Assembly: GCA_030407005.1 (NCBI GenBank)
Contig: JAUDYN010000009.1
Coordinates: 620,001 to 684,000, forward strand
Length of the DNA stretch: 64,000 bases
From: Desarmillaria ectypa
Lineage: Eukaryota > Basidiomycota > Agaricomycetes > Agaricales > Physalacriaceae
Reading direction: 5' to 3'
Below, one piece after another: positions 11,888-22,690 of the stretch. Below the pieces are notes generated by a model that was not told the origin of the DNA, made no database searches, and worked only from the letters and a program-made list of their open reading frames with translations. Numbering within the stretch: the first letter of the stretch is position 1; the number at the start of each line of letters is the position of its first letter. The translations under genes and the position numbers were made by a program.

Positions 11888-14800
11888 TCAAATGTGCAAC
11901 CCCCAATCGTGGACGTCGGACTTTGTTCCGCCGCTGCTCCCAGGATGGTCATACATCCCTAGGGCCCTCCCTAGTGTCTCATCATTCAAACCCCTCAACC
12001 TCAAACATTTTTGGAATAACCGTTTCTCTACCCCCCATCCGACACGGCTAGCCACATGTTGTCCGGCCACGAGACGCTTGATCACCTTTGCCCGCATTCG
12101 CTGCTTATGCACGTTGATCAACGGCTCCATCTGTATCCCAGCCGATAATGGCTGCAGCGCGCTGAACACCTCGGGGTGAGAGAGCGTGTCGTAACTGTAT
12201 GTGACGAAATCGATGGACACAGGTGTGGTGGGAGATGTAGGATCAATCAGATCGGGCAGATGAGAATACTCCGTCAGCTGAGAAAGATATATCCCGATAA
12301 AAGGAATACATTCAGTGATATCAGCCTGTTTGGCTGAAGTGCTAGTGCTATTATGAGCGGAATGCGTAGGCTTCGCTTTGGTTGGTGCGCCGCTGGTTCT
12401 GTCCCCATTAGCTGCATGGGCAGTTCCATTCGTCGTCCCAACTCCGCCACTGACGATGGACGTAGCATGTGAAGATGGCTCAATTGGCTTTGCATCAACA
12501 ATTGTGTCCACTGCACGTCGAATGTGCATGAAATTACCGTCGCTCGTTGTCCACAATTTCAAATCATCGAAGGTACGCTTGTCTTGATGCGAGAGGCTCT
12601 CCCACCTGCGCTTCATAGCCCTCTTTACCCAAGGACTTTGCAAGGCGCTCACGATAGCAACGACGGTGTTATAGCTACCCATTTCATACGATTTCTATGC
12701 ATGTCACGTAAGGTTATTGGGGTGCCGTCACACTAATAATGAACACTTACGATGGCGATCTTGAGGAACTTAGCAACCACCTTTAAACGCTCAATTGGGG
12801 GCGTCAATACAACTTCGGAGACCGTGAAATTAGCCATCAGATTGAACCTCGCCCTCACGGCTGCGAGCGCACTCGTCTTCTCAGGGAACCTCCCCTCCGC
12901 CTTCCATCTTGCCCTGTCTTTGAGGTATTGCGCCCAATCCAATACATCTACCTCATTCTCTCGACCAATCCAATCGTCCAATATGAGCTCTTCAAATTTG
13001 ATGCTAATGAACAGTTCTCGATCAATCATACCAAAATGCTGAGCAAGACACTCAGCCGTATAGCTGAGAATGAACGATTTATGAGAGCGGGGTGCTTCAT
13101 GGGGAGGGAACTTAGATGAACGGGGCAGAATGGTACTGGGGGTGTTGGAACTTGCAGAAGACGCGGTCGCAGCATTAGATGTCGAAGTTGATGGGAGATC
13201 GTTCGGCATACGGCTCTGGAGGATTTCCAAAGGAACCGCGTCTTCGGGAGCAGGCCTTGCTTGCGGAGAACGCTGAGAAGAGGATTCCCCAGGGCTTGGA
13301 ATACTATGCGACGCTTGCGTTGCTATTGGCGTCGTCACAACGTCAGTCGTAGGACTATCGGCAGCCAGGAATTGTTCAGCATCTGTGTACGATGAAGCAA
13401 TAGAGGCAGCATCGATATTATCAGAGGGTGAACGTAAGCTCCCCGTTTCATCTTCGCCCCCGTCGCTGCCGTCATCTTCATCAGCTTCACCATCATAGAT
13501 ATCTTCATCTGAGAAACGTGGTTCCTCATCCTCATAATCACCCGTAGCCATGCGAGCTTGCATGGTCTTAACCCAACCATCCACCTTCGATGCCTTCTCC
13601 TGCTGACGTTTGGGATTGATCTGACCCTCCAAGCGACGCAGGGCGTCTTCCACGTCACCAGCTTCGCCATCATCACTCAAGGAGTCGACTAGTGCATTAA
13701 CCTGCCACTGTTGGATAGCCCCTCCGAGGCCTACCCCAGACGCAGACGAGGCGGCCGAACTCGCTCCTGACTCAGATGCCATCGATTCATGCGATACTAT
13801 TCCCATCGATGAAACGCTCTCTGATCGACGCACAAACTCAAAGTCTCGGCGGAGCGGTAACCTCCGTATAGGCATTCGTAAACCAGGCGGTGAAGCAGGA
13901 CTTCCAGCAGCATGTTCAGATGATGTATCTGATAGGTCAAGCTCATCAATCGATACGACGTCAAACTGCCAAGGGGATTGGAACGCCGGGAACTTGGCTG
14001 AGTTCCGATCGGCGGATAGAGGTTCACCAAAGGAGTCTGTGGAAGATGTTCGCGCCAGAGAGACAGTATCAGCCTCTGGTGTCTGAGGGCGTATTTCATC
14101 ATCTATCGTAGAGGCGCTAGAGAAAGAAGGAGTGCCAGCGTGGGTATAGGAAGGCGGTGCCTCTATGGACATTGAAGGTGGCGAGCCTGAAGCCTCACCT
14201 GAAGACGTGTTGGCTTCATCGGGAACATCAGCAGACGAATGCGTGGGAATTGGAGAAGATTCGCGAGCCTGTGCTGGTATAGCAGTAACTTCGGGTTTAG
14301 TCGATGCCGCAGAGGAAGTAGGTGCGACGGTACTGGAAGAGGTGACTGCATTTGAATTATCTGGCGGCGGCTCTATAAGCTTAAGATATTGTTCAACGCC
14401 ACCTTGAACTGTCAATAGATCCCGAGAAACCGAGAGCTCCAAATCAAAAGCAGACAGATGGGTGGTGTAAGCACCCAAAGGTGCTCGAGGAGTTGTCCTA
14501 TTGTTCAAGACACGCTTCCATCGACCAAGACGTCCAATGGTCTTCACCAAAGCTGTCTTCACGAACGCGCGGGATAATGCGTTGTGATGGATAGGTAATG
14601 TCGCCGAGGTTTGTACGAACGGGACGGTAGCTTCTTCACCGAGGCCAGAGATGTGATCCGGTCGTGGCAATATAGATAACGATGAAAAACCTATTGAGTT
14701 GGTCCCTGAGGGTGATAGATTGGGACCGAAGTGAATGTTGCTGATGTGCGCGTTGGGTGGATGGTTTGGGGCATATATAGGCACATCATCATCCTCTGGT

Positions 14801-17071
14801 ACGAAGTCCAAATCCAACTCGCCATCATCTTCCTCCCCGTGAAGCTTCTTAGTTGCCTCAGCAAACTTTTCTCCAAGTAGATGCTCTTGTTTCCCTGAAG
14901 AGTTTTCCTGTTGAACACTTGTACTAGTAGGCCGGGATTTCGCTTTCGAAGATGTACGCGTGTGTGCCCTCTTACAGTCCTGCGCAATCTTCTTTAACTT
15001 CTTGACAATATTCTGGATAAAAAAAGATGAGTTTCGCGACCCTTAAAGAATTACGGAAAGAAGCTTACTAGGCCGTCACTATGCTTCTCCAATATAGGAT
15101 CACAGATCAAAGCATTTAACCAACTCGCAAGAAGCAACCTCAACTCCCGATTCGGCAAAAAGTCTACTGTGAAGAAGGTCAAAAGCCAATATCGAAACGC
15201 AACAAATGTCCGAACGCGGACGATTCTCCGGACCATCTCGTCACTCGGTGAAGTGGGTTTCTGAAGGGCCCAATGAAATCGACAAATTAGAAGATGACAC
15301 AGATCAACCGCGCCGATATAAGTGCGGTAGGTGAGGAAAAAGTCTAGCAATTCATCGTAGTTCAATTCGCTCGTCAACTGTGCGATCCATCGTTCGATGG
15401 ATGCAGCGACAAGAATCTTCTGGAGCTCATCTCTTGGTGAAGTCTTTAACTGGGGAACCTCTGGACTCTTCCCCTTGCGACTGCGACGTCTCGAAAGGCT
15501 CGAGGCGGACGAGTAGCTATCTTGCGAAACAGACCTATCGTCACCATCATGTCTGACTTCGCCCCATATGACAAATCGAGGATCATTACGCGGTGCGGCT
15601 ATGTTGCCTTCAGACAGTGTCAATCTGATGACTGCCGTCTCTTCAGCCTGAGCGGAAAGCTTATCAATAAGCGGAACTCCCCGATATGTCTGAATGACAT
15701 CGAAAACGTCAGTTGAAAATCGAGAGTGCATGGTCGTCTCAGGGCTAGGCATATATGGATCCGGTCCGGGCTCCGCATCATCGGGTGGTCGTAGGCGGAT
15801 AGCAGAGGGAGAGCGAGTAAGCTCTTTCTGCTCAGACGGTATGGGGGATATCGGCACATTGCTAGTAGATGCTAGTTTTCTCGGAGACTCGGACTGGCGA
15901 GCTGTTAAACCAGATTCAAAGGACTGCATCTCACGTAAATGTCGAGTTGAACGGAGGGGGTCGAGACCGGGTTTTCGTGGTGAATCGAAATGTACTCCGG
16001 GTCCAAAGGGGTGTATGATAGGTGTAACAGGAATGTATGGGACAGAAGGACCAATGTCGACCTCCTCCTCAAGACTTTGTGATGACGTGCTGAGAGATTC
16101 GATGGGTGTCCAATCCATGACTTTGCTAAACAAGTCCATTCCTCCATTATTAAGGGATGCGTCGATTTCCGGGAGTCGAGGAGCATCAGCTGAGGTGACG
16201 CTGTTAGAATATGGGCGGGTGAGCACAGAATCCCCTTCCTCTGTACGGGGATTAACTATGTCCGGTATCGACCGCGTCTTCCTCAATTTCCTAGGACCGG
16301 TGTTGCTCGTTGTTGTCGCCGTTGTGGAACTACTATTCCTGAACAAATTCGGAAGTGCGTGTACACTCATCCGTGAACGGCGTTTTGACCGGCTGGGACG
16401 AGACTGCGCCGGCCCGCGTTGAATGGTGAACTCTACCTCGGCCGCTGAGGCGGCAGGGGCTGACTGATCTCGATGGCTGTCATGAGGCGCCGTCAGTTGT
16501 AATTCTTAGAGACGGGCAAAGGGACACGCACCCAACTCGGTACATTTGCTTCCCGTGTTGATTCACGAATGCTGTGATGGCGTATGGTGACCTCACGTCC
16601 TTCCCTACACCGTAATGTTGGTCATACCGACGCTTAAGCTCGCGTGCTGCGGGACCGGAAGATGTTTCAACAAAGCTTCCATCGGCTAGAAGGCCCTCAT
16701 CAGTCTTGAAGAAATAGTTGAAAGGAACTGGGATGAAAGGAAATTCACTCACGAGCGATGGATATGTCGGCGGTAGCAATGTCGGGAGGCAGCGGGTCTA
16801 AACTGGTGCCCTCGTCACAGGATTCTGGGTAGGTAAACGAGGCCTGGGATACATTCGTCGATGGTGTCGGTATGGGAAGTAGTTGAGAAGAGCTGGTTGA
16901 GGACGTAGGTGACTGTGCCGCGGAAGAGGAGGGTGATACAGGTACGATAGTGGACAGATCTGGCATGGTATTACGGCTAGACGATGCCTGTGGTGGTCCT
17001 GCACGCGAATGGCCGTCAATGCCTGGATTTGAAGGCCCGCCCAGACCGGTCATGATGAGATATGGATGCAA
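11888..17071 (-). CDS. Ras-family guanine nucleotide exchange factor (RasGEF_N + RasGEF, Lte1/CDC25 class)
   Basis: I propose five exons: 17071-16819, 16727-16532, 16476-15069, 15012-12751 and 12694-11888. They total about 1641 residues, all in frame. The first intron (donor GTGACG) is tentative, and ATG 17053 is an alternative start. A low-complexity N-terminus precedes a RasGEF_N module near residues 485-620 (ERWIAQLTSELNYDELLDFF). A long acidic Ser-rich linker follows, then the CDC25 catalytic domain from about residue 1262 to the end (LAQHFGMIDRELFISI, NFTVSEVV, NTVVAIVSALQS, CIPFIGIYLSQLT). It should catalyse GDP release from a small Ras-like GTPase at membranes. The far-apart N and catalytic modules recall Lte1. 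A Thr/Ser/Ala-rich insertion sits inside the catalytic domain. Confidence 0.85.
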
Positions 17072-17473
17072 GAATTACAGTAACAAATGTGGAGACAAAG
17101 GACGAGAAACTATTGAAGCATTCTATACAGAGACCGAATATATCGCAGGAGGTGTCGTTAATTTGGTTTACAGCTCGTGAAGAGAAAATGAAAGCGAATT
17201 GGCGCTGGGATGGCAGGGTAGTGGGGTCGACAGAACAGGTGCCGGCAGGTAAAGGTTGAGGAAGAATGACGTTACTGAGTGAGCGAAGAGGTCGTCGTCG
17301 CGATCAACGTCGTCCGCCGTCGTCCAATGTGGTCGTCGTCGATGATGGTGGTGGTAGATGGACAAGATTGTTGGGACGACGAAAACAAAAGGGTACCACG
17401 TGATTTCACTTCGCGTCCAGATTTTTCTGCCGTTAAGTTGTTGCCACCTACCACCACCACCAACACCAGCGAA
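17072..17473. promoter_or_regulatory. Divergent intergenic region RasGEF / ASF1
   Basis: About 400 bases separate the two start codons, which point away from each other, so both promoters must lie here or overlap. It contains GTCGTC-rich runs near 17280-17345 and CCACCACCA runs near 17447-17465. I see no specific regulatory site I can name. Confidence 0.4.
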
Positions 17474-18206
17474 ATGTCTATCGTTACGATACGAGTACGT
17501 CTTTTCTCTCGCCAGACTTTGAGATACCTGATATCTCTTCAGAACGTAGAATTTATCAACAATCCAGCTCGGTTTTCCGACGTGTATCGCTTTCGAGTCA
17601 CCTTTGAGTGCATAGCACCACTGAAAGACGGTACGGTGGAATCCAGAACGCCAGGCGCGCGCATATCAGGCTCACTCTACTGCCAGATCTCGAATGGAAG
17701 CTCATTTACGTGTCGTCTCCCGGCAACGAAGAGCTGGACCAAGAACTTGATGATTGCCTCGTTGGACCTGTGCCAGCCGGCGTCAACTCATTTGAGTTTG
17801 AAGGCTCTCCCCCAGACCCCTCAAAAATACCCTTAGAAGACGTCCTTGGAGTGGCGGCTCTAATCTTAACAGGCTCTTACAAGGACCAGGAATTTGTTCG
17901 GGTAGGATATTATCAGAATACGGAGTATGACAACGAGGAGATGAAAGAGACACCCCCGTCGAAAGTCATGTTCGAGCGGCTGGTGAGAGATATCAGTCTC
18001 AAGCCCCGTGTTACGCGATTTCAGATTAAATGGTGCGTTTGAACCTGCCACCTGAGGTATTCTTCTGTTCATAGCCTTTTAGGGATGTCGCACCTCCGCG
18101 ACAGGAGGGTGTAGCTACTGGCGCTGCTGCATCTGCTCCTGTCCCTTCTGCCGACGATTTAGACGGTTCTGGGGAAACACCAGCACCCAATGGTGCACCC
18201 TCATAG
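17474..18206 (+). CDS. ASF1: Histone chaperone Asf1
   Basis: Four exons, 17474-17494, 17543-17630, 17687-18032 and 18083-18206, join in frame to 192 residues. The N-terminal immunoglobulin-like core is nearly textbook: NVEFINNPARFSD, LEWKLIYVSSP, DQELDDCLVGPVPAGVNSF, EFVRVGYYQNTEY and KPRVTRFQIKWDV. Asf1 binds the H3-H4 dimer and hands it to CAF-1 or HIR during replication, transcription and repair in the nucleus. The C-terminal tail after residue ~155 is short and Ala/Pro-rich, with only a few acidic residues. Budding yeast has a long acidic tail instead. The first exon codes just seven residues. Confidence is very high from motif order and length. Confidence 0.96.
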
Positions 18207-18512
18207 CATCGGTCATACCAATCATTCGTACTTGGAGTTGTTTCTACGATAGTGGGTGTAAGATGTGTGCTTCAGGTTGGTACTATATCCCTTTCTTGGA
18301 CCTGTTGTAGCATATGTAAGATTGGTATCGACGCAGTTTCCTTGACATTGGAATAAAGGGTATCCTGTGGAATGGTTTTCGGTAACGAATAAACTAAATG
18401 TACAAAAATCGTCGATTCTTGGTATATTGTCTCGGGAATCACTTCTAACAACACAAGATTAGCCTTCTAGAACGCATCAAGAGAAAATATCCTACCTCGA
18501 AAGAAATAAATA

Positions 18513-18983
18513 TCAATATTCTTCAACTTTCCTCCAGCTCTCTGACACCCCCTGCCGTCTTTCTTGCGCGCTCCGTAGGACAAGCGCTAGCAAGATGAGC
18601 GCTTCCACAGGCGCGATACAGCATTGTACAATGAGGATCCACAATTCGTCATTGTCCTCCTTAATAGCCTTGGTCCCAAGCAGGACTGTAACCAACAAAA
18701 CGACGGTAAAAGCCCCCAACCACATCGCACCCACCACTGCTCCACATATGATACTCCCCAGCGTCGTCGACGAAGCAGGGTCCAGGCGGGCGCTATTCCG
18801 GTACTCCAGAATAAGAATTGCCGTATGGTAAATGAGGGTGATCGCATAGACTGCTGGGATCGTGAAGAATGAGTCGTATCCCAGATGCAGCATGGAGAAT
18901 ATGAAAACGATGCTGGAGATAAAGAGCGATGTGCATGTCAACAAGAACAACGGCGGCCCGCACTCGCGTGTAAGTTTTGGCAT
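18513..18983 (-). CDS. Four-TM hypothetical membrane protein
   Basis: A single 156-codon frame begins MPKLTRECGPPLFLLTCTSL. Four hydrophobic segments are evident, near residues 10-32, 40-60, 78-103 and 112-135, with short loops and a charged C-terminus (RSAQERRQGVSESWRKVEEY). The topology is MARVEL-like in size, but I see no diagnostic motif and assign no function. It lies tail-to-tail with ASF1, whose stop is at 18206. No upstream exon is convincing, though a first exon within 18990-19100 cannot be excluded. Confidence 0.55.
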   Translation of the reverse strand: MPKLTRECGPPLFLLTCTSLFISSIVFIFSMLHLGYDSFFTIPAVYAITLIYHTAILILEYRNSARLDPASSTTLGSIICGAVVGAMWLGAFTVVLLVTVLLGTKAIKEDNDELWILIVQCCIAPVEALILLALVLRSAQERRQGVSESWRKVEEY

Positions 18984-19478
18984 CGATGTTGGGCGCTAGC
19001 GCTCAACGCTCCTGAGGGTCACTGAATGTGTGGTAGAATAGGAACCTCATGTCATCCCTGTAAATATATATCGGAGGCGGCGATGATTCCGTTTCCATCT
19101 CATCAAGATAGATAGTCTTGGGAAAACATGGCAACAGCGCGATGATGCCGGATCCACTGCCCAACAGCAGCCAGTAGCTGTGCGCACAGTGCTTGGTTGC
19201 CGGCTTGTGTGCGCTTATAGTCTTCTAGAGGAAATACAGAATGGTCCATCAGCTCACAATGATCCTGAAGGGCTAGTTCTGCCTGTATATGGACTTCCGA
19301 CCGTGATGGTAGCAAGAAGCAGACAAATGGAAGTCGAAGAAAACAGTTTATGTTACAACGAACATTAACGGTGTATTTACCAAGGGTCACAAGTTTCCGT
19401 CGAGACGGTTTGCAATTACACCAATTACAGGCAATGACGATAACTTGTACACATGATAATTTTTGCAGGTTTCTATCT

Positions 19479-21382
19479 CTACACGAATCGACTTCGATAC
19501 ACCAAAACATACGCTGAGGAATCTTCTCCGCCGCCGTCCAGAGTACCCAATTTGTCCTTGGGAAACGCGGATACTTTGTCGTCGTCAAACTTGTACCAGT
19601 CTTCATCAGCTTCAATGATATCGAGAGCATTGATGTCCATGTCGGCGACCGGAGCTGTACAGAAATACATTAACAAATGTACCCGTGAAATGGAACAGAC
19701 GTACCTCCAGAGTATGATGGGTCGTGAAACACGCTTTTCTTAGCGAATCCGATATAATGACCCGAGTCTGCAGCTGCACCTTTATGCGTCACGATGGCTT
19801 GGAATATGTAATTAGCCAGGTGATTCAACAGAGCCATGATGATGAAGTTCTTACCTACGAGATCATACAACCCACTCCAACTTGCTCCGATGTCGGCTTT
19901 GATGGCGGGATCCACAAGATTATCAATCTCTTCCCGTTCTTTGGCTCTCTTAACTGGTTCCGGTTCTCCATCATCAACATCCATGGCTTGAGCTTCCGCA
20001 CCACCGGCCAAGCCCCGACGCCTCATTCGAGCCTTCCGACGTTCCGCTCGACTCTTCTCGATCTCCACCAGTCGTCGGCTCACTTTCGTAAGTTTACCTT
20101 TGAGGTCGTCCGATACAATTTCCAGGGCGTCATAAGTGGTTGGAAACTTGACTTTACGCTGCAGTCCCATCAAGTTAGATTGGCAGCAGGAACAAGGAGA
20201 TTTCACGTACCATGATCTTCGCTTTGCGTCCAACATCGGCCCTCCACGCGAACCGGACCATGTGAACGGTAAGGTACGCAGGTAGACGCGTAAGGCGCGT
20301 TGTTTGGATATACGACGCGTCATGTCCGAGACTAGGGGAGTGTTTCGTTAGGGTTGTTTTTAGGGACTATTGGAGGTATCAGCATGTTGATGGTATGTAA
20401 TCGTACAAGAACTCACATTAGTGATTCCAGTGGCCATATAATTCGTATTGATTGAGATATGGCACTCCAATTTCATGATCTTCTCGGTGCTAATAGTAGG
20501 AGGTTCGGGTGTTTCTGATGGGTCCACTTCGAGCTTCGTCACCCGCTGGATCTCACCGGCCATCCATTGATCAAGGAACTTCTTGCTTGGATCATCCGAG
20601 TCGGGGACATCACGCAGAGAGTTGAGGATCTGGCTGTAAGCTTCTTCCGCATCTTGCTGAGCGAACCCACGAGGTGCCCCGCCGCCACCGCTTCTGTCCA
20701 TCTCGCCAAATTGGGGATGCACCTGCCGAAGAGCGGTCAGGAAGGCATACGGGACGACAGGTTCAGTGGTACGAGACATGCTGTTGAAAAGGTCGCGAAT
20801 GGTCAATACGAGAGGTGGCGTAGTGGATGCTTTGTTGAGTGCTAATTGGAGGGGTGGTATGGCGCGGATAGCTTGAATCGTAGAGTTCATGTAACATGTA
20901 TTTCCTAAGCTAAAGAAGTTCAGTGGAAAGATACGGTATCGTTACAACGGAAAGTACTTTTTGAGACCCACGGGCATCGCTAGTGCTTCCGCAAGTTCAG
21001 AGTCATCCATATCTGCAGTGAGACAGTCATTAGACCGTGACATTGACATTCAGGGTATATTGTCGTACCTTCGAGGAAAGTAATAGGCTTTTCCGGAGGC
21101 TTGGGTAGTTCTCCGGCAGTACCAATGACCATGAACGTCTGTCCAGCCTTAGGATTTATTTTCTTCCAGTCTGTGTCATCCTAGCGGTTGATCAGGCTAA
21201 CATCGATGAAAGATTTCTTGCAGGCTCCTCACCTTGAGAACGCCGCCTTTTACCATGACCTTCATGCGGTCTACCGGAACCCCAGTGGCCTGGTAAATTG
21301 CCTCCTTGAAGTGTAGGGGCGGTAATTCGGGATTGAGGACAACATTGTGTGTCTTGCCAGCGTGCTTGATGTTCACGTCCAT
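19479..21382 (-). CDS. UBP6: Proteasome-associated deubiquitinase Ubp6/USP14
   Basis: Eight exons join in frame to 512 residues: 21382-21233, 21180-21069, 21012-20958, 20909-20417, 20366-20211, 20158-19855, 19797-19705 and 19654-19479. A ubiquitin-like domain opens the protein (residues ~1-75, with VPVDRMKVMVKGG), as in Ubp6/USP14. The Cys box GLKNLGNTCYMNS puts the catalytic Cys at ~111. The QQDAEE box and the His box DSGHYIGF (His ~437) follow, and the end YVLVYRS is typical of USP enzymes. It trims ubiquitin chains at the 26S proteasome base, docked through the UBL domain. Length matches the family. It is divergent from BAP31. Confidence 0.95.
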
Positions 21383-21669
21383 CTTACGCGTCGTCAGTCA
21401 CAGTCACGGAGAGAATATATGGTAATGCACGTGACCCATCGGCAATGACCGAATTCAAGGTGAAAAGGAGCATCTTAAGTCTAGAATTATTCCGAATGAG
21501 TACCTTTCACTGCACGAATTCCAGAGATATGCAATTATCTGCTCTTAAAATTCTTGTCCCAGTTTCGCTCCCATTCCGGGTAGTCCCAAAATGGATATGT
21601 GACGTCACGCTATTACCATACACTCCATGCCGCACAGCCTGACGTATACGTGTTTCTCTTTCATTCACT
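21383..21669. promoter_or_regulatory. Divergent intergenic region UBP6 / BAP31
   Basis: Only 287 bases lie between two outward-pointing start codons, so the promoters probably overlap. A TGACGTCAC palindrome-like element occurs at about 21599-21607, in the form of a CRE/ATF site. Its use is an inference. Confidence 0.4.
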
Positions 21670-22453
21670 ATGACCATCTACTACTCTCTCACTTTTTTCT
21701 TGCTCGCCGCAGAAATGGGCACTTTTTGCCTCATCGTGTTGCCTCTGCCACACACCGTCAAGAAGCGTGTTTTCAGCTTCCTATCAACCTCGCCATTCGT
21801 CGCCAAAATCGCCTACGCCTTGAAGATATCCTTCATCTTCGTTGGAATTCTATTCTTCGATGCTCTTCAGCGAATGTTCCGTGTCACCGCGGAAGCTGAT
21901 CTCGCAAAGTCGGGCCAACAGGGTATTTCGGACGTGCGCACGGAGACCAACCTTGCTGCGCGTAAATTCTAGTACGTTTCTCGGCTCGGTGTGGAACATG
22001 GTCTGACGTGTTTCTTGACACAGTTCTCAAAGAAACGTGTACCTTACCGGGTTCACCCTGTTCTTGTCTCTCGTTCTTACGCGCACCTTTTCCATCATTC
22101 TCGATCTCATTCAAGCCCAGGAGGAGCTGTTGAAACACAAAGGCAATGTGAGGCACCATTTTCCTTCTTTGTGAAAGTATATCTGAGATGTCTGGTAGGG
22201 CGACGTTGATTCATCGAAGAAGGAGTTGGAGAAGCTGCGAAAGAAAGCAGATGAATCGGTATGCCACTGACTGTTCTTTTGTCGTCACCCCACTCACTTT
22301 CTCTAGGATGCCTTGAAGCGTGATTTAGAGAAAGCAAACCGAGACCTTGAGGCCCTCAAATCTCAGGCCCTCTCTCAGGCAGCTGAGTATGACCGCTTGT
22401 CCGATGACTACAACAAGGCTTCCGGGTCGTCTCCCAGGAGCAAGTCAGATTGA
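21670..22453 (+). CDS. BAP29/BAP31-like ER membrane protein (Yet family)
   Basis: Four exons, 21670-21971, 22024-22147, 22199-22258 and 22307-22453, join in frame to 210 residues. Three N-terminal membrane helices are visible: MTIYYSLTFFLLAAEMGTFC, a second near residues 43-63 (KISFIFVGILFFDALQRMFR) and a third near 107-127 (LTGFTLFLSLVLTRTFSII). A charged C-terminal coiled coil follows, with heptad-like LEKLRKKADESDALKRDLEK. This is the Bap31/Yet1-Yet3 layout. These proteins sit in the ER membrane and act in export and retention of membrane cargo. The C-terminus ends KSD rather than a clear dilysine signal. Confidence 0.9.
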
Positions 22454-22690
22454 GTGGCCCTCCTAGAAGTTCTAGTATGCGCCTCTACAATATTTTTCTC
22501 ATTGTCGTAAAATGGAAAATGTACGATGTTATTGTACATATGATGGACAGTAATCGACATTGCTCTGAATACTAGTAGTGGACGATCGGATACATCCGCA
22601 TCTATAATGGTAAATAGAGAACAATATGCTTGCTAATCTTGTTTTCCTCGAACTTACACACTCCTAACCAAAGGCTGTCGAAACACCTTG

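Noticed and set aside
15694..16422. Plus-strand 242-codon frame inside the RasGEF gene
   Set aside because: It is antisense to a well-supported exon whose RasGEF_N motif is clear. The long frame results from Ser-rich codons on the other strand.
19103..19478. Minus-strand frame downstream of UBP6 that looked like another gene end
   Set aside because: No start, splice pattern or motif supports it, and its upper part is a shadow of the last UBP6 exon.
19724..20215. Plus-strand 163-codon frame inside UBP6
   Set aside because: It overlaps two UBP6 exons and two introns on the opposite strand and shows no family features.
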